Below are positions 24,201 through 33,544 of a stretch of DNA of 64,000 nucleotides, piece by piece. Position 1 is the stretch's first letter. The number at the start of each line of letters is the position of its first letter. Under the pieces are notes generated by a model. The model did not search any database and was not told the DNA's origin. It worked only from the letters and a program-made list of their open reading frames with translations. Origin of the DNA: Atherinomorus stipes. Taxonomy: Eukaryota > Chordata > Actinopteri > Atheriniformes > Atherinidae. The stretch is taken from positions 186,001 through 250,000 of the forward strand of contig JALJCO010007852.1 of assembly GCA_023101725.1 (NCBI GenBank), read 5' to 3'. The position numbers and the translations under genes were made by a program.

Positions 24201-24923
24201 AAACAGAACACTCACAAGATGTCACCAAAATCACTCTGCTCATTCTAAATCTTTCAGAAAATTATGTAAGTGTATCGGGATATATCGAATTGTATCGTCG
24301 GCTGAATGTCGTGGTATCGTATGGTATTGTGAGATTATCGCTACCACCCTACTCCTCACTCTCTGCTTCTGTCCTGTCTGAATCTGAAACCTTCCTCCTT
24401 CACACTGACATCTCTTTCCTCATCTTCCCTACATCCTCATGTGTTGCTCTCTCAGTAGACTTCTAACTTTGACCCTCCTGGCCTCTCTACCCTTCTTTCT
24501 TCTTCATTTCTTTCCTTCACATTTTCCGGTTCATTTCTCACATTTCTGCCCAAAAAGCAGGAATAGTCTTTTGTATTAGTTTAATTTTCATTGTGGCAAT
24601 TTTTAAGCATCAAGACTTGAAAATTATTTATCTACAGCATGGCCAAAAGTTTTGAGAATGACATAAACATTCGTTTTCCCAGTCTGCTGCTCAGGTTTTT
24701 CCAGCTCCTCTGTCAGATGTTACTATGGTGTTGGAATTTATAACTATGAGAGACTTTTATTGACAAGTACATAAAATTAATGCAACAAGTCAGTATTTGC
24801 AGTGTTTGCTTCTTTTGCAGGACTTCTGTAATTTACTCTGGCAGGCTGTCAATCAACTTCTGGGCCAAATCCTGACTGATGGCAGCCCATTCCTCTATTA
24901 TCAATGCTTGGAGTTTTTCAGAA

Positions 24924-25145
24924 GGGGCTATATGCACAACTCCACTACTTCCTAACTTAAGCCAGCTTCTTTGTCTCCTGTCTTTCATTATTGGAAGATT
25001 TGATTAATCCAGGTGTGCCTGACCCCAGTAACCATGAGGACAAGCGCCAGACACACCTGGATTCATTAGTTTGTCCAGTTATGGAAGACAGGAGGCAAAG
25101 GAGCTGGCTTAAGCTCATGTTGTAGTAAAGTTGTGCATAAAGCCC
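24924..25145. mobile_element. Palindromic MITE inside Tc1 copy C
   Basis: The ends GGGGCTATATGCACAAC and the inverse of GGGCTTTATGCACAAC start arms of about 85-90 bases; the arms pair at AACTTAAGCCAGCT / AGCTGGCTTAAG and CCAGGTGTG / CACACCTGG. The sequence could fold into one long hairpin. No clear target duplication is visible. Confidence 0.75.
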
Positions 25146-25197
25146 ATTTGTAGGGTTTTTGTTTGTCCACCCAACTCTGGAGGACTGACCACAAGTT

Positions 25198-25450
25198 GTT
25201 TGGGCCTTGCTGTCACTGCCCCCACCCCCCACCCCCACCCTCAGGAAACTCAGTCACCCTCCATATCAGAAACTCTGACTCTCTAGCCAACTTCAAACAA
25301 TCACTGAAAACGTACCTGTTTAACAATGCATAGCACTCCTGACCATTCATGCTTTCCCTCCTGTCCCAGCTGTGTTGTTGCTCTTGTTTGTTCTGTGAAG
25401 CGTCTTTGAGTTTCTTAAAAAAAAGCAGTATATAAGTCTGATGTATCATT
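25198..25450 (+). mobile_element. 3' end of a LINE-like element with 5-bp TSD
   Basis: AAGTT occurs just before (25193-25197) and just after (25451-25455) and reconstructs the Tc1 sequence when removed. One plus-strand frame reads ...DSLANFKQSLKTYLFNNA then stop at about 25255-25330, like the C-terminus of fish non-LTR reverse transcriptases, followed by a short 3' UTR ending near GCAGTATATAAGTCTG. The clade (I/Nimb-like) is uncertain. Confidence 0.55.
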
Positions 25451-25648
25451 AAGTTCTCGATGGGTTTAAGGTCTGGGAAGGTTTCTGGCTATGGAACTAA
25501 AACGTTTATGTTTTGTTTCCTGAACCATTTAGGAAACAAAATGGTTTGTTTTGGCCTCATGGCAAGGTGCTCAATCATGCAGGAAAAAGCATCATTAGTC
25601 ACCAAACTGTTCTTGGATGGTTGGGAGAAGTTGTTCTCAGAGGATGTT

Positions 25649-25888
25649 CTAATACCATTCTTCATTCATGACTGTGTTCTTGGGTAAAACTGTTTGTGAG
25701 CCCACTCCCCTGACTGAGAAGCAACCCCACACATGAATGGTCTTGGCATGTGTTGCTGTTGGCATGACACGGGGCGGATGGTAGAGCTCACCTTTTCTTT
25801 TCCAAACAAGTTTTTTCCCGGATGCCCCAAACAATCGCAAAGGGGATTCATCAGAGAAAATCATCAGAGACCTCAGCAGTTCAGTCAC
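25649..25888 (-). pseudogene. Tc1-type transposase fragment (first catalytic Asp region)
   Basis: The 79-residue minus-strand frame has FSDESPLRLFG, in which the D is at the position of the first catalytic aspartate of Tc1/mariner DDE transposases, then WKRKGELYHPP and IHVWGCFS. The C-terminal DDE residues should lie further left, at about 25450-25650, but the frame is broken there. It is a decayed DNA-cutting enzyme of the surrounding element. Coding potential is lost. Confidence 0.75.
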
Positions 25889-26795
25889 TGTACCTTTAAC
25901 ACAATACTATTCTGTCCTTTTGCATTGAAAAGGGAAGCAAAGAAGTCATTATTCTATAAAAAAGAAAAAGAAAAAAAACATCAAGAAGTCTTTGCCTCAC
26001 AGTCAGTGATGTCATACACCACCATCCTTTTAAAGCCAGTTGGTAAGACCTCTGTGAGAGCTGCAGTTCGGTGAAAACTCTGACCAACCCCTGCCATTCA
26101 CACCAAAGGCAGGAATTGGTCATTCGCAGCATATAGAAAGAAGGAATCGATGCCTTTATGTCTCGTCTCTGTCCCTCCCCTCTCTCCGTCCTCCCGTGAC
26201 CCCGCTGAGCACTACTCACTGTAAACAAATAGCTAACGGACTGCTAACTGCAGTGTGTGGACTTTTTACACTGCAGAAGGAGTTGGAGGTGAGTGGATTA
26301 AAGCTTTTAAAAACATGGTTTGTCAGCTGTTTACTAGCACGCTAACGAGCTATCCACTCGGCTGTTATTGTTAACCTGCTCATAAAACATCAGTGCACAC
26401 GTCCCTGTGCTCTGAGGGTGTGGTTTTGGGTAGTGTGATTTTTAAAAATGTTGCTTGCTGAAATCGTTTTTCCAACATTACCAACCTGTTTTAATGCATC
26501 CAGTCTGTTATTTTAACTCAATCAGGATGACAGGTTGATCTTCAGCCTTGTCCTCATCAACATTCACACCTGTGTTCATGGGAGAGCCACTGAAATAATG
26601 TGAGCTGGTCCTCGCAGCAAAAATGTTTTCTTTTTTGTCATTAACTTGCTTTTCATAGCAAAGATGGACTTTGCAATTACTTCATAACATTCTGGAGTAT
26701 ATGTAAACTGCCATCATAAAAACTGAAGCACAACACTTTATGCTAATTAATATGTTGTCATTCTCAAAAATGTTTAACCATATATTTATACTGTA

Positions 26796-26830
26796 TATAT
26801 ATATATATATATATGTATATGTATATATAA
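26796..26830. repeat. (TA)n microsatellite
   Basis: An imperfect TA run follows directly on the end of Tc1 copy C. A similar run at 27522-27559 bounds the other side of the L2 fragment. Confidence 0.85.
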
Positions 26831-26859
26831 TTAGGGAGCAACAATACATGTGTTTGTAT

Positions 26860-27521
26860 CAGTCAGGCAGCACTTTGCCGGTCATGTTCTTTGATTAGTC
26901 AAGTCCTTTTAATGCTTTGCTATGTGAGAAGCTCCATAACTTTGATCCTCCACAACCACCTGGATTTACGACTACCTAACAAACAGACCACAGTTTGTGA
27001 GACTGAAAGGTTGTGTGTCTGAGATGGTGATCAGCAGCACTGGAGCACCACAAGGAACTGAACTCTCACCATTCCTCTTCATACTGTACACCTCAGACCT
27101 CCAGTACAACTCTGAGTCCTGTCATCTGCAGAAATACTCTGATGACTCTGCAGTTGTGGGGTGTATCAGTGATGGACAAGAAGCTGAGTACACGGAACTG
27201 GTCAATCAGTTTGTGAAATGGTGCAGTAACAATCAGCTCATCTTAAATACCAGCAAGACTAAAGAGATGATTGTTGACTTCAGGAGGAGCAAGAATAAGC
27301 AGCATAGTCCTGTCTACATCCTGGAAGAGGAGGTGGAGGTGGAGGAGAACTACAAATACCTGGAGTTCAGCTGGACAACAGACTCGATTGGAAATGCAAC
27401 AGTGACTACATCTACAAGAAAGGTCAGAGCAGACTCTACTTCTTAAGGAAGCTGAGATCATTCAACGTCTGCACCAAGATGTTGCAGATCTTCTACAAGT
27501 CTGTTGTGGAAAGTGCAATCA
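26860..27521 (+). pseudogene. Internal fragment of L2-type LINE reverse transcriptase (copy C)
   Basis: It is closely similar to the L2 element at 40172-42078, starting at its GTCAGGCAGCACTTTG (40980) and ending in GTGGAAAGTGCAATCA. An open frame at 26997-27446 keeps STGAPQGTELSPFLF (motif B) and QKYSDDSAVV (the xxDD catalytic motif of the palm). Motif A is disrupted by a deletion and a stop near 26890-26940, and frame is lost after about 27360. Neither the endonuclease, the C-terminus nor the 3' tail is present. A dead fragment bounded by TA repeats. Confidence 0.88.
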
Positions 27522-27559
27522 TATATATACACGGTATATATATATATATATATATATAA
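27522..27559. repeat. (TA)n microsatellite
   Basis: TATATATACACGG followed by a TA run. It lies exactly at the 3' break of the L2 fragment. Confidence 0.85.
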
Positions 27560-27792
27560 ATAATAAATAGCCAGTGCAGGAATCAACGCACATTATTGAT
27601 CAACATTTTGGGAAAATTGTGAGATTAATCAACAGTTTTTGGCTGCCTCGACCCAGAACCATTTAGAAGTGACAGACAGCATTGAGCTGGTACTGGTGAA
27701 GGCTCGGGGAACCACCACGGGTTGGCGCTGGCTCATAATGTCCCTGCTACAATACCTCCTGTTTACATCCTGTTTATATATCATATCATACA

Positions 27793-29715
27793 CACTCAAA
27801 AATAGAGGTACGAGACAGGAACATTTCTGTACAGTAGGTACATTCTTTACAAATGTTCTCTTAAAAGTACAACATCTGTCTTTATGAGGCCAGAAGTGTA
27901 CTTATATACCAGGGGGCCCCAATTAATTTTCACAGAGGGCCAAAAAATTTTCTCGCTGCCAAGGCGAGGGCCAACTTTTTTTTTTTTTTTTTTTTTGAGG
28001 GGGGTAATACCAGCAGTAACTCCTGTGACATGGCTTTGTAATAAGTATGATATTACATGTACTGTATGATTAATAAAATGTAAAATTATATTATGTAATA
28101 GTAGCTATTATACTGTAATACTTTCAACTTCCATCCAGGCTACACCGCACTGACAACCTTAAAATCAGCTCTGCTTCATGATGTGTTCATGAAGCAGACT
28201 CCCCATTAACAGCATCAGTGTTTATATGGCACATGATATAATCAATCATATTAATCATCATGTGACAGCTGAATGCTGTAAAGGCACGATACGTTTCTCA
28301 ATTTCATCACAGAATAATCAAGAATAATCATCAGTAAATGACTGAAACGTGGTTATTAAAAAACCCCACTGATGACAAAAAAAAAGTAAATTTTTGTTTA
28401 AAGTCCTAATGAAACCGTTTCATGCAGTGGAGTCGCTTTAAATATCCTTAAAGTTCACATCTCAGATAACATGCTAGAATAAACACCTACAGCTGATCCA
28501 TTTTAAGCTATCGCGATGTGTATTCTCTGAAGGAGGAAAACCTCCGGCTGCTCCTTGAGGAGCGACTGCTTCCTCCTCCATCTCACTGATTAAACTAAAA
28601 CAGACCTGTAGACCTCCATAAACTGCTGTTGGTTCTTACACCGGAGAAGACAATTTAAACCGGCCGATGGCCACGAACAGGACAGAGAAACCAAACCTAA
28701 GATGCATCTCAGAGTTGTGCTGCGTTCAAGACAGCTGGGAAATAGCGCGATCATCATCAGCCCAACAAGGATAAAACTATTAAAAGTACACGTGGGCTTC
28801 GTTACAAAGCCAATCTTAAAATCAATCAAATCTACTGTAAGATATTTTAGGGGGTTAAGAATGTTTCAGGGGCTCCAGTTCCCCTAAAACAGGCCTAACA
28901 ACATCTTTGTCCCTGGTAGAGTTTAAAAACACTGATATTAGTGTCTGATTCTGAAGTGGTTTATGTGTTTTCTGACGCGAGCTCTGTCCTCAGTGCTGGA
29001 GCCTCATGCGAGGACGCGGGAGGGGGGGGGGGGATAGCGCAGAAAACCTGAGAGGAACACACACCTGCAGCTATGAAGCTATGATGCTGTCATGTTCACC
29101 AGGTAAGCCAGGTCTGGTCGGGGAGGGGGGGCGCCCTGCCTATGTAATGGTTGAAAACACTGAACTAGAATATTACATTGACTCACTGGGTCTGCGCGGG
29201 CCAGACATTTTGCTCTCGCAGGCCGGATGTGGCCCGCGGGTCGCTAATTGGGGATCCCTGTTATATACTATGAAAAAGGGGTCAATTTAATATAAAGTAC
29301 AAATTTGTACCATTTCAACCCTAAGGGTGCCTGCAGCATTGAAAAATGTGCGTAGCTTGTACAAATAGCATTCCCTCTAAACAGGAGTATAATTATAGTT
29401 ATTATATTGTGATTTTCATAATAATCATAGTAATCATAGTTATAATTACATGCATAACTATATATGTGTTTGGCCTAATATTTATATAATTATTAATTTA
29501 TTATTAGCATCTTTGATTGTTGTCATAATCTCTATTTTATTGTCTTTTATTCATAATTTTAATTGGTTTAATTGTACTTTATTAACTCACACACCTTGAT
29601 AAGGTACAAAAATGGACCAGGACTGAAGGTACAGAAATGTCTTTCAAAATGGAACACGGCCAGAGACAAGCTTTGTACCCTTTTAAGTACAAATTGGTAC
29701 CTCTATTTTTGAGTG
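27793..29715. mobile_element. CACTA-like element, family X copy 1, split by a hAT
   Basis: The ends CACTCAAAAATAGAGGTAC and the inverse of CACTCAAAAATAGAGGTACC (29698-29715) match almost perfectly. CACT- ends suggest the CACTA/EnSpm group, although a 3-bp target duplication was not found. The interior is AT-rich and has no transposase. A hAT (27910-29260) splits it. A shortened relative is at 10888-11430. Confidence 0.75.
27910..29260. mobile_element. hAT element with perfect 8-bp TSD, nested in family X
   Basis: The ends CAGGGGGCCCCAATTA and the inverse of CAGGGATCCCCAATTA are typical hAT (Charlie-like) termini. TTATATAC stands immediately outside both ends (27902-27909, 29261-29268), and removing the insert restores the family X sequence as in the copy at 10888-11430. 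It is 1351 bases long with no recognisable transposase. Includes a poly-T run near 27977 and a G-run near 29022. Confidence 0.92.
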
Positions 29716-29751
29716 TGTACTGTACACCCACACTCACACATACACACATTA

Positions 29752-29802
29752 TATACATACATACATACATACATACATACATACATACATACATACATAC
29801 AT
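29752..29802. repeat. (TACA)n microsatellite
   Basis: About twelve tandem ATAC units run directly into the SINE remnant. Confidence 0.9.
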
Positions 29803-29832
29803 GCATGTTTGGTTAATTGGCTCCTCTAAATT

Positions 29833-30717
29833 GACCTATGGCTAAACCACGCCCCCAAACGCGATGAGCCAATCACAGTGCGCACAGCTATCCCATACAC
29901 TCTGAAATTCTCTGCTTAAACGTCCATTGAAATGCATTGAAGTTAGTCCGTTTTTGTTCGTTTTTATGTGTTCTTTTTAGTTTAAAATGGTCAAACGTGT
30001 GCATGGGGTACATGCAACTCCGATACTAGGTATCCTGAGAGGCTGGGTGACAGGGTGTATTCTTTTGCCTTTTACCAAGTCACATCAAGCCAAAGTTATG
30101 CGGCAGACCACAACATCAACTGAACGTGGATAAAATGAACAAGGATGTCTACATCTGTTCTAAGGTAAGGCAACATCGTATTCGAGGCAACATGTTGTCA
30201 CTTTGCTTGAAAGAAATATGAAGTTACCTTCCCTAACGTTAGTTTAAGTTGGCTAACGCTAGCTAAACATGCTAGTTTTGGTACGTGGTAACGGTACATA
30301 AGACGCTGTCGTGTAGTACAGGTGTGGTGTAGTAACGTCGATAACGACACGCCTCTGGCTTCCAAGCTGCAGCCAGATTGCTCCGCTTCCGTGGCTGTTT
30401 GATCAGTTTTTGTCAGATGATCACGTTTTGGCACAACAACAGCCGTGCAGCAGTTTGGGCAAGAAACTGAGGGAGCGACACGAGTCACATTCAGAGATTC
30501 ACAGGCTGATTTCTACTCCCAGTTTAAGACTTCTGAACAATTTCTTTTTGTTTGTTTGTATTGTTTTTATGTTTTTTAATTTATCTCGTCATGGTCTCTC
30601 TGTCTGATCACGCGTCTGCTGTCCGTGTTGACAGCTGTCATCTCCCGAGATGTCACATAGCGTCACCGAATGTTGTTTGTCCGAGTGAGTGGAGGGGGCG
30701 GGGCTTAGCCATAGGTC
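29833..30717 (+). mobile_element. Short DNA transposon with THAP-type exon and GACCTATGGCTAA ends
   Basis: The ends GACCTATGGCTAAACCACG and the inverse of GACCTATGGCTAAGCCCCG, each leading into a run of Cs, form inverted repeats of about 25 bases. AATT flanks both sides; because AATT is a palindrome the true target could be AATT (4 bp) or AT (2 bp). The plus strand has a decayed THAP zinc-finger exon at 29987-30164, and the remainder looks like intron and UTR. THAP domains occur in transposases of the P, Kolobok and ISL2EU groups among others. A 2-bp AT target would favour ISL2EU, but this is not settled. It is an internally deleted, non-autonomous copy. Confidence 0.75.
29987..30164 (+). pseudogene. 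Decayed THAP zinc-finger exon
   Basis: An ATG in a fair context (AAAATGG) starts MVKR. One base out of frame, the next stretch reads CAWGTCNSDTRYPERLGDRV then YSFAF, matching the start of THAP domains (C-x4-C here, then the DxRYPERxxxxVxxFPF-like strand). A further frame change precedes VDKMNKDVYICSK, the end of the first THAP exon in relatives, where CxxH chelates zinc; the H would follow the intron. The exon ends AAG|GTAAGG, a consensus 5' splice site. A stop (TGA) and at least two frame breaks show it is not functional. In the parent element this would be the DNA-binding head of a transposase. Confidence 0.7.
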
Positions 30718-30870
30718 AATTGCCCCTATAGTTGTGAATGGTTGTCTGTGTCTCTGTGTTGCCTTGTGACAGACAGGCGGCCTGTCCAGGGTGTACTTGC
30801 CTCTCGCCTGATAATAGCTGGAATAGGCTCCAGCAACCCTGAGCTGGATAAGCGCTACAGAAAATGCATG

Positions 30871-31750
30871 AATTGTGGTCAGATGCATCGCGCTGTGTGC
30901 AGGTTTTTGCCCTGAACTGTGTGTACACACACAAAGGTTTATTTTCACCACATTTCTGCAGCAGTGTGTGCGTGATCATCTTTTTTTTTTTTTTTTTTTT
31001 TTTTGAGAAATCTCTGTGTGAGCTTCATGTAGAAACCCGATTTCCACTTCCACTGAGGCACGAAAGGGTGCAGACACTCTCTGGATTAACACATGAAAGC
31101 ATCATAATTTACAACTAAATATGAATGATCATAAAAGCAAGAGCATGGAAGAAGTTTCACTAAATGCTGAACATGAAATCTTTTTCATTCTGTGCTATCA
31201 CAATAAAAAGTGCTGAATGGAAAAATGACGAAAGCAACTCTGTAAAGTCAGAACATAAGACGCATGCAAAGGTAAAAGAGGAATAAAAAGTGGCTAAATT
31301 ATAAACCTGAGTAAATGTGGATCAGGTCATCAGCTCCATCTGAAGCAATTACAACCTATTTGGAGATATGATGGGTACACAGTAAATCTAGAGGCACCCA
31401 AGCTTAAGAGTAAAATGAGTGGAAATGATCCTGCCTGATCATGTTTAATGTGCACAGTATGTGGTCTGAATAAAACGCATGCTGGGGTGTATATAGTCTT
31501 ACTGTATGTTTCCAGTTCAGAGGATAATTAAGACATAAACAGAAGGTAATGGTAAAGTCACCATGAATGCTGAGGTTATCTGTAATGAAGGAGAAGTGCC
31601 ACTCATCTGGATGAAAGCTAGCAGAGAGTGACTCATGGATCTGCCATCCGCTTCAGTTAGACAATAATTAGATGGATTTTAAATTATCATGAAAGTGATG
31701 ATAAATGTTTAGAATGAAGATTGTTTTGACTAGATGTCTGCCCTTTCTTA
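30871..31750. other. Unassigned; poly-T run, no gene
   Basis: A poly-T tract of about 24 bases is at 30981-31004. No domain-bearing frame and no terminal repeats were found. Confidence 0.45.
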
Positions 31751-33310
31751 ACTCAGACTCAGACTCAGCTTTATTAATCCCGTTGGGATGACTCCTTCAA
31801 GGAAATTGAGTTCCAGTAGCAAGAAAAGAGATACAAAAATGAGGAAAAAACAAAAGGAATACAAAATATAAATATAAAAATAAGAAATAAGATAAAATGC
31901 AATAACTAACTATAATATAATAAAATAGACTCTTTAGATATACAATAAAATAAAAGTGCACATCAGGACCGGTAGGGGTTATTGCACAACGAGTAGGAAG
32001 GGAAAAAGAAAAGTGTCCAGATTATTATCATTATTATCCTCAGGAGTCAGTAACTTCCTCTGTCCTCAGACTCTATTTCCTCCCCCCCAGTGAAGAGTTA
32101 TAGAGCCTGATGGCATGAGGGACAAAGGAGTTCCTCAGTCTGTTTGTCCTGAACTTGGGAAGGAGCAGCCTCCCACTGAACAGGCTCCTCTGGTTGCTGA
32201 TGACAGTGTGCAGAGGGTGGCTGGCGTTGTCGATAATGTCCAGCAGTTTGTCCAATGTCCTCCTCTCTGCCACCGTCACCAGTGAGTCCAGTTTGGTGCC
32301 GACCACAGAGCCGGCCAGCCTGATCAATTTGTCCAGTCTGTAAGTGTCCTTCTTGGATGTGCTGCCCCCCCAGCACACCACAGCATAAAAGAGGACGCTG
32401 GCAACCACAGACTGATAAAACATCCACAGGAGTTTGCTGCAGATGTTAAAGGACCGCAGTCTCCTGAGGAAGTACATCCTGCTCTGTGTCTTCCCGTACA
32501 GGTGTTTGATGTGTACAGTCCAGTTCAGTTTATTGTCCAGCCACAGACCAAGGTATTTGTAGGAGTCCACGGCCTCCACCTCAGTTCCTCCTACTAGGAC
32601 TGGTCGCGGTCTTGGTCTGGACTTCCCAAAGTCAATGACCAGCTCTTTTGTCTTGGAGGTATTGAGCTGTTGGTGGTTGGTGTGGCACCATGCAGTGAAG
32701 TCCGTCACCAGACTCGGATACTCCTCCTCTCTATCATCCCTGATGCACCCAACGATGGCTGTGTCGTCAGCGTACTTCTGAATGTGACACAGCTCCGAGT
32801 TGTAACAGAAGTCCGCGGTGTACAGGGTGAAGAGAGCGGGGGCCAGCACTGTGCCCTGAGGGGCTCCGGTGCTGCTGACCACAGTGTCAGACGTGATGTC
32901 CTTCAGCCTGACATACTGTGGCCTGCCAGTGAGGTAGTCCAGAGTCCAGTGCACCAGGTGGGGGTCCACACCCATCTTGCTCAGTTTGTCCTGGAGCAGA
33001 GGAGCCTGGATGGTATTAAAAGCACTGGAGAAATCCAAGAAGAGGATCCTCACAGTGCCGCTTCCCTTATCCAGATGGGAGTAGACTCGGTGTAACAAGT
33101 AGAGGATGGCATCCTCCACACCCACATCTGGCTGGTACGCAAACTGCAGGCGGTCCTGGACGTGTTGCACCTAGGGTCGGAGGAGGTTGAGGAAGAGCCG
33201 CTCCAACGTCTTCATCAGATGTGAAGTGAGTGCCACCGGTCGGAAGTCATTCAGCTCGCTGGGCCTGTTCTTCTTAGGGAATAAACTCAAGATGCTTAAA
33301 GATGCTGGGA
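31751..33310 (-). mobile_element. 5'-truncated L2-type LINE (copy A, minus strand)
   Basis: On the minus strand it runs from a point upstream of the reverse transcriptase (near 33310) through the RT and C-terminus to a 3' UTR ending in GGGATTAATAAAGCTGAG and a short (TCTGAG)n tail at 31751-31768. The 3' end and tail are typical of fish L2-like elements. The 5' UTR, ORF1 and endonuclease are missing, as in an abortive reverse-transcription insertion. The A-rich plus-strand stretch at 31820-31950 is part of its 3' UTR or an adjoining insertion. Confidence 0.85.
32073..33170 (-). CDS. L2-type LINE reverse transcriptase, C-terminal ORF, 365 codons
   Basis: The polymerase part of a non-LTR retrotransposon. 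Visible in order: FLDFSSAFNTIQ (palm motif A, catalytic Asp) at about residues 45-56; STGAPQGTVLAPALFTLYT (motif B) at about 103-121; IQKYADDTAIVG (motif C, YADD) at about 135-146; NTSKTKELVIDFG; YKYLGLWLDNKLNW; then the thumb and C-terminal region ending in a natural stop. The ATG is probably not a true start: a TAG about two codons upstream cuts this frame off from PKKNRPSELNDFRPVALTSH and LMKTLERLFLN, which belong to the same protein. So the frame is a truncated remainder, otherwise strikingly intact, consistent with a fairly recent insertion. It would copy element RNA at the target site if the rest were present. Confidence 0.9.
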   Translation of the reverse strand: MQHVQDRLQFAYQPDVGVEDAILYLLHRVYSHLDKGSGTVRILFLDFSSAFNTIQAPLLQDKLSKMGVDPHLVHWTLDYLTGRPQYVRLKDITSDTVVSSTGAPQGTVLAPALFTLYTADFCYNSELCHIQKYADDTAIVGCIRDDREEEYPSLVTDFTAWCHTNHQQLNTSKTKELVIDFGKSRPRPRPVLVGGTEVEAVDSYKYLGLWLDNKLNWTVHIKHLYGKTQSRMYFLRRLRSFNICSKLLWMFYQSVVASVLFYAVVCWGGSTSKKDTYRLDKLIRLAGSVVGTKLDSLVTVAERRTLDKLLDIIDNASHPLHTVISNQRSLFSGRLLLPKFRTNRLRNSFVPHAIRLYNSSLGGRK

Positions 33311-33544
33311 AAACTCCAAAACAATGTCAAAAGAAATTTTGGGACAGTTAATCAAGAAATTCTTATTGCTAATTTTTATTTTTATATAGTAGCTATTCTT
33401 TATTTTTGATCAACCATATTGTCAACATCACTCCACAGTCAGAGGAGCCAATAAAAGGATTGAAACAAAAATGTATCACTAAAAAAAGTTACTGTAGGTA
33501 TTTTGTGTTTGCTTATCATTGTTGGCTTTGATAACAGCGTGTTA

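Larger units (their letters stand above)
20713..24351. mobile_element. 3.6-kb hAT-like element with perfect 8-bp TSD
   Basis: The ends TAGGGGCGTAGGAAAATATTG and the inverse of TAGGGTGGTAGCGATAATC start with the same TAGGG and resemble fish hAT termini. The flanks are both CTCCTCAC (20705-20712 and 24352-24359), a perfect 8-bp target duplication. No hAT transposase (DDE or BED domain) was recognised. Part of the length is later insertions: a family V element, a possible TTAA element and a SINE fragment. Target and ends are seen directly; the hAT label is by family resemblance. Confidence 0.75.
24633..26795 (-). mobile_element. Tc1/mariner element broken by insertions (copy C)
   Basis: The ends TACAGCATGGCCAAAAG and the inverse of TACAGTATAAATATATGG lead into a shared TTTTGAGAATGACA block, and TA lies at both tips. 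The minus strand carries transposase remnants. A palindromic insert (24924-25145), a LINE tail (25198-25450) and an unassigned stretch (about 25900-26500) interrupt it. It has no intact transposase. Confidence 0.8.
29799..30870 (+). mobile_element. SINE remnant interrupted by a THAP-domain transposon
   Basis: The left piece (29799-29832: CATGCATG to CTCCTCTAAATT) and the right piece (30718-30870: AATTGCCCCTATAGTTG to the GATAAGCGCTACAGAAAAT tail) together read as the 3' half of the SINE at 14108-14502. Removing 29833-30717 plus one target copy restores CTCTAAATTGCCCC, identical to the intact SINE. Confidence 0.85.

Noticed and set aside
32670..33095. 141-codon plus-strand frame
   Set aside because: It is the antisense shadow of the L2 reverse transcriptase.
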